The notes below the pieces were generated by a model that saw only the letters and a program-made list of their open reading frames with translations, was not told the DNA's origin and made no database searches. This document shows positions 1 through 12,000 of a DNA stretch of 51,226 nucleotides, piece by piece. The stretch comes from Microcaldota archaeon (GTDB taxonomy: Archaea; Micrarchaeota; Micrarchaeia; Anstonellales; Bilamarchaeaceae). Both the position numbers and the translations under genes were made by a program. Where the stretch lies: assembly GCA_022627495.1 (NCBI GenBank), contig JAKEGJ010000023.1:1-51226 (forward strand). The letters run 5' to 3'. Every line of letters starts with the position of its first letter. Positions within the stretch are counted from its first letter, which is position 1.

Positions 1-3000
1 TCCATCCCGGCTGGAAGCGAGGCCCTCGCTTCCGGGGTGAGCTGGAACACGAACATGTCTTTCCCCGGCGGAAACATGGCCAGTATGTCCGGATGCAAGG
101 CCGCCAGCACGTTTCCGGAAGATATCTCGTAATTCCTGTTTTCTGACCTTCCGTCTTCGCTGACCACCTGGGTGAACGGGTCCCCGGACTGCGGCGCGTT
201 GAATTCAGCGACACGGGCCGGGCTCCGGAGGCCAGCCAAATCCTCCGCGCCAAGCGGGTATCCCATGCCTATCGGCTCGCCTTCGTGCGAGCGGAACCTC
301 GCTTCCATCCCGGCCCGGTACTGCGGGTCGTTGCCGTGCTCGTTCCAGAAACGCATGACGCCTTCGCCGATTGGGCCTGTGAGGCTGCCTGATATTGCGG
401 TGCGCCCGGCGGCATCCCTTGCCGCATTGACGTTCCCGAACGCATCATGTACCAGGCTATCGACGCCCTTTCCGGTCACGTGCGAGAGGCTCTCGAAGAG
501 CCTGTGCAAATCCGTGTATCCGAAGCGCCAGTTCATATTCCTGAATTCATACGTGCCGCCGCTTTCGTTCGCCATGTAGGCGCCTGCGGCATCAGTGTCT
601 ATCCCGCCGATTTTGAAGAGCGTGGTTCTTCCCGTAGCAGCATCATGCTCGATGGAATAGCCATTCGCCTTCAGTTCTGCGGCTTCGGCCGCGCCGAGGG
701 GCTTGTCAATCTCAAGACGCATGACGCGGAGGTTTATCTCGTGCCTGTCCCAGAGGCCGATTGCATACGATGCCGAGAGGACCTGTCCGAACTCGCGCCA
801 GAACGCCGCCCTTATTTCGGGGTCCGGCGAATTGAGCATGTCCGTGACATGCCCATACAGCTCCATCTGCGCGGGCGAAAATTCCTTCATCCTGCTCTCC
901 AGCCCAGCCCTGCGCGTATGGTCGGTTTCAGCATCAAGCTGCTTATGAAGCGCGGAGATTGTGGCCAAATCGCCAACCGACATCTCGGATACGGCCCGTG
1001 TCCCGTAGTCGCGGCCAGCCATGCGAATGTTCCCGTGGAAGTCCCCCATGTTCTCGAGGATGCCGTACCTCGTGGCGGAGCCGTCGTGCGTGGTGTAGCC
1101 CATCTCCCCGCGCGCGGTGGCTGCATGTATTCTTGGCGCCGGGATGCCGGATTCGAGCGAGTATTCCACGCCTGCGGCATCTGGCCGCAAATCCTGCCTC
1201 TTGACATAAACGGTCTTCCTTTCCTTCACGATTGAGCCCGTGCCGGATGGGTCTGGGACTTTGCGGGTGATTTCAATCACGACTTCATAGGCCCCGACCG
1301 CGCCGTTTCGGAAGCGCGAGCTGACTATCCGGGCCTGCGCATCCTGGCCGGGATACATCCCCGCGCCCACTTCATTCATGTGCCCTGGCATATCCCCCGA
1401 AAGCAGCATGCCGAAAAAGAAATGGTCGTCGCCGGCCTTGTTGAAATCCTGGTACGGCTTCGACACCCAGTCCCTGTTGGGCATGGCCGCCCATTCGAAT
1501 GGCGCAATTTCTATTCCCATCGCCTTCGCAAGCGCCTCCCTTGCATCCGATAACGAAGAAGCGCTGGAATATGCCTTTACTGCTTCCTCCCTGCTGACGC
1601 CGTACACAGACTCCAGGGTGCCACCGGCTTTGCCGTGCGACAGCTGGGACAGCTCGTTTAAGTACGTGGCGCCGTCATGCGCCTGCATTTCGCGGAGGCC
1701 GGCTATGATTTGGGCGCGCTTCTGCGGGCCGAGCGAAAGGAAAGCCGCTGAAAGCTGCGCATGAGCGCCGGTTTCGTTGTTCCTTAAATAATCTATGATG
1801 ACGCCCCTTGAGAGCTCTTGCGCGCGGCTGTCCATGCCCTTCTCGCGCATCTGCGAAAGCACGCCGAACTGCTCCTCCCTGGTGAGCTTGGCGAATTTGG
1901 TGACTGCCCCTACCTTCTCCGCCTGGTTGTCTGATGCGAGCTGGCGCAATTCTCCATCCGATGCGAATGGCGGCGCAGCTTTCGGTTCGGCCGGGCGGGC
2001 ACTGGGTTTCGCAGTCGCAGGCTTTGGCGTCTCGGTCGCGGGAGCGCGCGCTTCCTGGGCAAATGAGCCTTCGCGGGGCACGAGCCTCAATGTCGGCCGG
2101 CTTCTTGGGGCAGGCGGCGGCATCGTCGGCCGCCGCAGCTCCTGCGCGCCCATCCCTGCGGCAAGGCGCATCTCAAGCGGCTTCGCTTCCTCTTGCGGCC
2201 TGACCTTCACGCGCGGAGCGGGCGGGACCGCCTCATCAAGCCTCAGGCGGAATTCGGCGCCATGCTCGACGACGAAACTTCGGAATGCGCCCTCAAGGAT
2301 GCGGCCATTCCCGCCGCCAATCCGCGGGTCGCGGAGGGCGATAATCAAATCCTCGAAGTTGCGTATGGCGTCGCTCCCGATGATTTCGCTTTTCGCCCTC
2401 ACCAATTCGATAACCGGCCGGAGCGCCTCGTACTGCTCCCCGAGAAGCTGGCGGAGGAACGGCTCCGTCGCCATCTTTGAGTTGAATGCGCTGATGATTG
2501 CGTTCGCCGTCGAATACTTTTTGCTTTCCCCGTCCCAGTCTGTCGCCCTTGCCTGGGCTTCGGTCCAGCCTTCCGGAAGTTCGCCCGCTCTCCCGGCAGC
2601 CGCACCCCTGGGTTCAGCCCTTCCCCTGCGCTCTACCACCATATGGCCGTTCGATACCCTCGTCCTTGCGGTCGAGGCGTCCGCGCCGGCTTCTATGGTC
2701 ACGGCCGGGGACCGGTCGCTGATGCGGAACCCGATGCGCTGCGCTTCAGGCATCGCCTCCATCTGCCGGTTGATGTCCGCATACATCTGTCGGACCTGCT
2801 CTTTCGTGCCTCCCTCTATTACATACTTCAGCGTGCCCAGCTCGCGCACCCGCAAGCCATGGCCCCCGGCATACTTGGCCACAAGCCCGTCGAAGATGTT
2901 GATGACCGCGTTCGCCCCGTCGTGGCCGGTGAACGTGTTGAGGGCGCGGATGCCGAAGCTGTTCGTTAGGACCTCGGCCACACCCTTGCCTGCCTTTGGG

Positions 3001-6000
3001 AGGGCGGCCTGGACCTGCCCCAGCGCAGCGCGGTCTGGGATGCTGAGCCTGATTTCAAATGCGACGCTTGGCGATGCGACCGTTTCCGTATCTGCCATCA
3101 CCGCCCTTTCCCTTGCGACGGCAACTATCGCTTCGCGCAGCTGGATGGGGGTTGCCTGTTCGGGATTCACGCCGTTTCCGCGAAGGGCGGCTTCGGTCCT
3201 TGCATTGAGCGCCTTCTCGCTTTCGCCATGCGGGGCGTTCCGCTTCCCCCACGCCGCCTCCACCTCAGCCGTCTCCTGGTTGAGTAAGGCCGGCGCCCTG
3301 TTGGGCTGGGCGGCCACTTTGAGAGCCTTGCGCAGCGGCCCGGCATACGCCGGGTCGTCGGTCGCGGTCACTGCATGCGTGAGGAATTCCGCCTTTCCGT
3401 CCGGCCTTGTGACATATGCGCTGGTGCCGTCCGGATACGTCGCGGTCACGCGCCCGTTTTCCTGCCTCCGAATCTGGACCGGCTGGCTAACTTCGCCGGT
3501 TGCCGATACGAGCCTGCGCGGCTCAATGACCATCGGCCCGATTGCGGCGATAGCTTCGGCGTATGGGGAGTCCGCGCCCATGAACACGCGTTCGGTGGCC
3601 CGCTCCATGGCAGCCTTTATCTGCGAGCGGACCTGCTCTCCCCTTCCCGGGCGGACGACCAGGATTGTGGTTGTCTCATCGCTCGTTCCAGGCCGGAGGA
3701 AGAACGTCCCGTCGCCCTGCCGCGCCACGTCAAGCATCGCCAGGCGGACAATCTCTCGGTATGCAGATATCCCGATGTCCCCCCATTCATGCCCGAACAG
3801 GTTGTTTATGCTGTTAAGCATGCTCTTGTCGCCGCTGAAAACCAGGATGTCGCTCTCCTGGCCGCCCTGGGCCATCGTGACGACCGAGTCCTCGATAGTC
3901 CGTAGAAGGGTGCCCAGGTCCGCTTCCTGCCCGCCCTGCGTCCAGGCTTCCTCGCCGCTGCGGGCAGCCCGTTCGCGCATGACTGCAAGAAGTTCGGCCG
4001 GTGAAACCCTGGCGGCAGGTTCGGCCCGGCGCGCCACATTCTGCGGCTTCGCCTCGGGCCCCCTTTCCTGCCTGGACTGCGCTTCGGCATCAAGCGCCGC
4101 GGCCTGCCTTCGGAGCATTGCCGCTCCTTCGGCATCCGTCCCTTCCTTCTCGCCGGCCAGTCTCTTCCTGCTCTCTGCCATGTCCCGCAGCCGCTCCGGG
4201 CTTATCTGGTCGAAGCGCTCGAAAAGCTGCGCCTCGCCTTCCATGGCGTTGATTTTCTCCCCGTGCAATTCCCGGGCCGGCGCGGGCGCCTCTGCCTCCG
4301 CATTTGCTTCCGCCTTCGGAACCGCGATGGGCTTCTCCATGCCCGGCATCTTTTCGGAAACGACATCCAGCGCGGCCATCATCTGCATCCTGCGGCCTTC
4401 TGCCTTCGTGTCGGCGTATCCTCCGAGCGCATTGCCGCTGCTGAACTCTCTGCGCCCGACGAACAATGACATCAATGCGTCGCTGGCCTGCCTGGAATCG
4501 ACCTCTATTCCCTTCGCTTTGAGGTTCTCCCTAAGCCTGCCTGCGGCCTCGTCGATTGACATCTGGCCGTCCGCCACCAGCTCCCCGGCGGATGCGAGCT
4601 CGACCGCCGCCCTGACATTGCGCTCGCCGTAACCTGCAGTCCCTTCGGGGCCGAGCGTATGCGCCTCCTGGCCGCCGGCATCCGGCCGCTCGACGGACAA
4701 TGTGAATTCGGCGCGCACGCCCTGCTCCGCCTCGCTTCTCCTGCGGTCAGCCTCCTTGTCGAAGGCGTTCGCCCTGCGGATGAGGTCAACGGCTTCTCCT
4801 GCCCGCTCGCGGGGAAGCGCATCCGCCTGGCGCGCAAGCTCCGCTGACCGGCGGCGCAGATCCGGAATGGACATCCCCTCATCGGTCTCCTTCTTCGCTT
4901 CCTGCGCGGCCCTGCTCCTCGCCCGAAGCTCCTCCCGGTTCATCTTCGCCTCTGACAGGGCGAAATCCTCGAAGCGGGCATCCGGATTGGATTTGCGCGC
5001 ATTTTCAAACCTCGAATTTATCGCCGTGAAGTTACTGAACGTGATGTCCGGATTCACCGCCTTTGACTGCTGAAAGCGCATGACGATGTCCAGCTGCTCG
5101 CCCGGGGATGCAGCATTCCGCGCCTGGGCGTAGCCTTCGAATGCCGCCCGCTCCGGAGCTGCCAGCCGGGAAACCTCTGCATTCAGGGCCGAGCGCTCGA
5201 GGCCTTCCGCATACTGCGTCCGTATTGCCGCCGCATCATCGAGGGGCGTGCCGAAGAGTAACATCTCGCCTATCTGGATGCCCCTGCTCCTTTGCGCCGG
5301 AAGCCCTGTCTTCGCAGCCTGCCTGCTGCGCAGCACGTGCAGGCCTGGCTGGACCCCGCCCTGAAGCCCCTGCAGGACTGCGTTCGTCACCTTGGCCCAT
5401 GTCGGCATTACGCTCGAATCCGCCTCCGCAATATCATAAATCGCGAAGCCGGACTGGACCAGGCCTCCGCCTATCATCGCATATCCGAATACTGCCTTAG
5501 AGCCTTCGAGTACGCGCGTGGACATCGGCATGGTTCCCCTGCCAAGCACGCCAACCGCTTCCTCAACGCCGCCGACCGCGGTCCGGGCTTCGCCCAAAAA
5601 CGGCGCCACAGCGGAGCCGGCCGCCATGACGCCCTGGAATATGAGCATCGCCGACTCGCCGGTCGTCATCATGTCCCAGTCGCCGCCGCAGGCCTCGTAA
5701 TAGTCGTATGTGCCTATCGCCCCTTCCACGGCGCCCGCGCCTCCAGCCACCCAGGCCACCGGGCCGCCGACTGCGAAAGCGACTCCATAAGCTGCGGTCT
5801 TAACGACGCCGACGCCTATGTCGACTCCGGCCTGGACGTTAGCCATATCCTCGCTATAATCCCTTGTCCTGAAATTATAGTCAATCCCGTCCCGGCCAAT
5901 CGGTTCCGCGCTTTGGAACACCGTAGCAGAGCGTGCAAGCGCAATCCGCCTGTCCGGCGCTCCCTGCTGCCTCTCCTGCTGCGTTCCGTGCGTGACCATC

Positions 6001-9000
6001 TCGGCAGATTCGTAGAATTTCTCCATCCTACCCACAACTGTCCTAAGATAGCCGCTTTCGGCGCCCCACGCGAGCGCCGCGTCCGTTGATGCGACGCGCG
6101 CCTGCAGGCTGGATTTCAGCATCGTGAACTGGCTGTACGCCTCAGCCACGCGCTCCCGCTCCCCCGGAGTCATCTCCACCTGCTCCAGCGTGCCGTCTTC
6201 CTTCCTCCGGAAGCCTGCAGCCAGAAGCTGAAGGTCCGTCTCCATTACCGAGAGCTTCTCCGCGTATTTCCGCGACTCGCTGCGGTATCCCTCCTCGCCC
6301 GGCCTGTCGGTGGAATACCTGTCCTCCACCGTGCGGGACAGTATCATGTCCCAGTCGCGCTTGTTGTCCTCGCGGTTGTGCTGGGTTATCGCGGCCATCC
6401 TCTTCGCGTCCTTGGCGAAGTCATAGCCGTGCTCTGCCATGGCGATTGCGCCGTCGCGCGAATCGTTGGCGTTTTCCCGAAGCTTGCGCTTCTCGTCCTT
6501 GTCCCTGGTCTGGAGGATGTCCCTGCGGAATTTCAGCTCCTTGGCGATGCGGCCCCTCACGACCGGCTCGACATTCATGTCCCAGTCCTGGTTCTGCGAG
6601 CGCACGAAATTCGCGCCTATGACCGCCGTAATCTGCGCGGCCTGGTCCTTGTCGAATGAGGGATTGCTCCTCGCCGCGCGGGCCGCCATCATCATGAGGG
6701 CGGGATTCCTCTCCATCGTCCCCTCCCAAATCTCCCCGACCCTCTTTTCGAGCGCATCGCCCTCGAGCCCGATTGTCGTCCCCAACTGCGCCCTCAGTTT
6801 TTCGTCCATGCCCTCCACGCTGCTGAGCAGTGTCAGCATTGCCGCACCGTCCAGCCTGAACTTCCCCGAGCGGCCGATTGCGTCCCTGGCGCCGAGAGCC
6901 GCTTTGGATGCCGCCGAGTTCTCCCTGGCCCTCTTCCTGAGCGCATCGGAATAAGCGCCGGCGGACTTCTGCATGTCGTCCCTGACGCCCTGCACGGCGA
7001 GCCGCTCGCGCTCGGCTTTCTTGTCGTCGGATTTCGCCCCGGGCGTCACTTCCCGGAGCAGGTCGGCCGGCGATTTCCACGTCCTTATGCTGTAGCTGAA
7101 TTCCGCGAAATCGAACGACACCCTCTCGTTGTCCGCCTGCTGCATGCTGAAATCGCGATACGCCTTCCCCTCGGCCGCTCCAAGGTCCTTCTCCGCCCCT
7201 CCCAAATCGCCCCGCGCCGCCTTTGCGCGCGCCTCCACCGCGCTGCCAATCAGCTCCGACTCATTGTAATATACCGGGTCTCCGTTGATTATCTTCTCGG
7301 CGGTTATCCCCGTGTAGGGGCCGAGCTTGTCGAAAAGGAGCTCCCGCGTAAACTGGCCTTCGCTGCCACGCCCGCACCGCTCCAAATCTGCATACAAGTC
7401 CGGCCGCTCCGCCTCGGGCATGTGAGCTATCAGCTGCTTGATGAGGTTGTAATCCCCCTTGTCCACGAATCCCATGCCGTGTGGCCCGCGCGAGCCCACG
7501 ACGAACCCGCTCCCTTCCGGGCCGCTTGCGCGGGACAAGCCAGCGCGCAATTCCTTCGCGTCGGCATAGACGTTGGCTATGAATGCGCCGCTCTGCATCG
7601 AGAACCTCGCCTGCCTCGTGAATGAGGACGCGCCGCCGAAGTTCTCGCTCCACCACATGCCCACCGCCGCCTGGTATCTCTTCTCGTTCTCAAGCGGGTC
7701 GAAGGCGGTCTTCGTCTCACCGTTCTCGTCGGTGAAGCCCGTGGCCGTGCCGGTCATGTTCGCCAGCGCGAAATACAGCTTCTGCATGCCGGCAGCCGAT
7801 GCGGAAGGGAGGCCTTCCCGTACGTTTCCGGAAAACACCCTGCGCAGGAAAAGCCCCGGGTCCTTCATTTCCTCCTCGCTCGGCGAAAGACCGGTATGCG
7901 TCTGGATTGTCTCCGCCCATTTGGCCCTGGGCACCCTGGCAATCAGCTTTGTGATCAGCTCCCCTGCCTTTGCGATGGAAAAATCGTGGAGGGATTCCTT
8001 CGCGCTTGCGAGCCCGGCGTTGCGCGCCCCCATAATCTGCCTCTGCCCGGCGACTTCCTGCCGCCCTGCGGCTGAAGCCTGCTCGGCCTGGGCGGAGAGC
8101 TGGGCTGCGCGCTTCGGATTCAGTCCGGCTGCCGGAGCGGCTTTCATCTCCCCATGCTCGTCCGCTTCTATCCGCACCAGCGGCTCGCCCATGCTGTCCG
8201 CGTCGTGACCCTCGCCAAGGGCTATGTTCGTCTTGACGGCGATGCCGAGCGACAGCCTCCCGCTTTCGCGGTGGCGCGTGTTAATCGTGCGCACGCTCGC
8301 ATCAAGCGCCTCGAGGTCGGCCCGTATCTCCATCGCCCTGCCTATCAGCTCCCCCGAAGCGCCCCTGTGGCCTTCCGCCTCGGCGCGCAGGCTGGCCGCC
8401 TCGGCATTCAGCTGCGCAGCCCGTGCTCCCTGGCCGGCCTTGGATGCCGTTCTCGCGTCCGCCTCCTTTTCAGCCGCCCCCGCATCGAGCTTGTCCGCTT
8501 CTGCGGATTCCTCGGCGCCCCTTTCAAGGAAACCCTTCGCCTTGGCGGCCGATTCGAGCACGAACGCCGTGTCTGTCCTCGCTGCCTCCGATTCATAATA
8601 CTCTGCAAGGGGCTCGTCCTTGGCCTTGCGCGCCGCTTCCGCCAGCTGCGACAACCTGCCGGCCTCAGCCTTCCACTGCGCGTCCCTGCGGCGGTTCTCC
8701 GAAGCATTCATCCCTGAAAGGGCGTTTAGCCCTGCAGCCCCTGCAATCTTCTGCGAGGCGCTGCTGGCATCTATCGAAGCGGCCTCCGCCTCTTTGAAAG
8801 ACGGCCCCAGCGAATCGCGCAATGATTTCTTTGAAATGACCCCTTCCGCGACCGCGCCCTCCATGCTGCCGGGCGCAGGCTGCCAGGCGGCCTTCCCCCC
8901 GCCCCCGGCATCCAGCAGCCTCTTTCCGCCCTGGATGTCCGCGTTCTTTCGGAAGTCCCCGAACTGCGATTCGATTTGCGCCATCGCGTCGGTGCGGGCC

Positions 9001-12000
9001 TTGCGCTCGCTTTCGGCAAGATTCGCCGGATTGGCCCCCGCAAGGCGCAGGTACGCCATACCGGCCCGTTTAAGCGCGATTGCCCCTTCCATGTCTCCGT
9101 TCCGGGCTGCGATTAGCGCAAGGTCCAGGTAAGCCGTCCCGTTCAGGCGCTGGCTCCTGTCTTTGACAGCGCCTTCCAGGCCGGTGCGCTCCACGGAGAG
9201 GAGTCCGAGCATGAATGATGCCGCCGGCATCCCAATCCTCTTAGACGATAGCCCGCCGGCTATCGCATACGCCTCCTCCCTGGCCCTCCGGTCCGGGTGC
9301 GCCATGAATACCGCGGCGGCATCCGCGAGGATTTTTCCGGAGTCTATATCCAGCGCAAGGTATGCGGAGGCGGAATTCGATGCGGTCTCAAGGAGTTTCG
9401 GGTCCGGATTCCTGCCCCCCCTAATCAGGATGTCCGAAAGCGCGATGAGCCCGGCCACCTTCTCCTTCTCGGCCGCGTTTTCAGTCTCACGCGCGCAATA
9501 GAGCACGGCCCTCTTGAACGCATCCTCGGGCGTGATTTCCCCCCCGGCCTCCTTGGCTGCCGCGAGCGCGCCCTGGGCAATCCTGTTTATCTGCGCGCGA
9601 ATCTGCCCGTTTCCCGCGTACATCTGGTTGACGTACGGCACCCGCGCCTGCACGCGCTCGTCGCCTATAAGGTCCTGCCCCGTTGCTATCGCGGCCTTCA
9701 CCCTCTCCAACTCCGCCGCAATCCGCCCCAGGGCAGCATGCGCAGGCCCGTCCTTTGGCAATTGGCCCATCTGCTTCCTGATGGCTGCCGCCTTGTCGTT
9801 TACGGAAATATACGTCTGCATGTCGCCCGCGGCCGCAGGGTCCTGCGCTATCCTCTCAGACAGTGCGCCCAGCTCTTCCCTGGTTGTGCCTGGTGGCATG
9901 TCAACGTATTTGAGCGCTATGAATGCCAGGGCCGATGCGGCCTGAATGTCCCCCCCATCTGTGCCAAGCACATCGAGCGCGCGGTCGAGCAAGGCCGATG
10001 CCGCCTTGGCCACATCCCCGGCTTTCTCGCCGCGGGAAGGACGATGTGCTCGAAGGGCCCCGTCGAGGCTCTCTACTGCGCTTATCGCCTGCCTTGCCCG
10101 TGCGAAGATTTCGGCGCCGGCTCCTTCTTCGCTGATTGCCTCCTTGAGGCGGCCTATGGCAATATGCGCGTTCGTCCTTCCGCCCCGATCAGCCTTATCA
10201 AGCGCGGACGTGAGGAACAGGGACAGCGGTTTCCGGATTGACGCGAGCGCCGCGTCCCTCTCATCCGGCGTCTTTGCCGCTTCCAGCGCCTTCACTCCGG
10301 CAAGCACTTCCTTGCGCATGGACGCGGAATCCTTGCCGCTTCCGCGGTTTGCCCCGATTTCCGAGGCTGCGAACACCAGCATTTCGTACGACTTCGTGTC
10401 GTTTCGCTCGAGGGCTGACAATGCGGCGCCGAGTACCGCCTCCGTTTCGTTCCCCGCCTGCGTTCCCGGTGATTTTTTCATTTCGGCGGCGGCTTTCTTC
10501 AATGCCGTAATGCGGCTGAAGAGGATTTTCAGCTCATCGATGCTTACGCCTTCCGATTCCGCCGGGTCCCCCAGCCTCCCCAGGGCCTTGTCAATCGCGC
10601 CAAGAAGTCCGCTGATGTGGTTCTTAAGGGCCTTCGGAGCTCCGCTTAGCATGGCCGGAATCTCCGCCCTCTCCCGCTGGAGGCTGCTCCGCGCACGGTC
10701 GCGCTGGGCCGCCTCTGCACCGGATTCCCTGGCACCCTGCCTTGCCTGGATTGTGGATGAGCGCACCCTGAGCGAGAGCTTTTCGGCCGCGTCCCTTTCC
10801 TTGGGCGGCGACTCGACATACCTCTTCGCCAAATCCATCTGGAAAGAGGCCTCGTCGTGCGCACCAAGCCGGAGCGCCTCGGCCGCCCTGCCGAAAAAGC
10901 GGGATGCGGCTTCCTTGAGCTTGCCGTCCTTCTCGGCCTTCGGGGCGATGTCGCGCGCGAACCTTTCCCCCAGCGAAACCGCATGCAGCGCCTTATGCAG
11001 GTCGTCCGCGCCGGCTTTCTTAGGTTCCCGCAGGATTCCAAGGAACGAGCCGAGCGCATCCTTGGTTTTCGCATCGGTTATCATGCCGAGGACCGATTCG
11101 GCTTTTTTGGACAGGAAGGAGCACATGTCGCCTTTGATTTCATCGACGCTCCTGTTCCTGGCGATGGCCTCGCCCCACTGGCATATCCGCCCGCGCAACC
11201 CGGCGTCCAGCGTCCGCGTGAAGCCTTCGGCAAGCGACTGCAGCATCTTCGTCTTCTCCGATGCCGGGTCCTCTATCGCGGAACGTATGGCGTTCGCGAA
11301 GAGCGTCCCGAGGCTGGCCTTGTCCTTCTTCTGCTCTTCGCTTTCCTCGGGCGTGCGCGAGAGCTTCTCAAATGCCATCTGGGCGGATTTTATCGCTCCC
11401 AGGAGCCTGCCGAACTGCTGTTCCGTCTTCTTCAACCCGTCTTTCTGCTGCAGGGCGCCAAGGAGCCTTGATATCTCCCCCCTGAGTTCGGAATATGCCT
11501 TGCGGAGCGTCTCATTGGGTTCAGACTTCTCCGCGCGCTCGAGGAATTCCGCAGCCTTTTTCAGCAATCCCGTGCGCTCCTCGAGCGCCCGTGCAGCCGC
11601 CTCGCCTATCGCCCTGCCCTTTGCCTGGGCGGAGCGGATAAACGACTGCACCTCGCCCATCACCTTCCGAGCATATTCGGGGGCTGCGCCCTTCTTCGCT
11701 GCGGCAACCAGCGCTTCGGCCGCATTCCCGAGGCTCTCCCTGCTCTTAGGGTCTGAGAAAGCCTCCCGGTTGCTCAGATACGTGAGCCCGAGGCTCAGCA
11801 TCAGTTTCCTCGCGTTCTTCGACACCATCTCCCGCGCGCGCTTGAGCGCCGAAATCAGCTGCGGCGGAGCCCCCGCCTCTTCAAGCGCAGTCTCAAGGAC
11901 GGCGAAGCCGATCTTCTGCAGCCTGCCCTCAAGCCCTGACGCCTCCTTCTCCTTCTCGCCTTCGGATTTCTTCTTATCCTCGGATTCCTTGAGCAGCTTC

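Noticed and set aside
1795-4632. 945-residue plus-strand open frame opposite giant gene 1
   Set aside because: It is antisense to conserved coding sequence shared with giant 2, its translation is low-complexity Ser/Ala/Pro, and high GC gives long chance frames.
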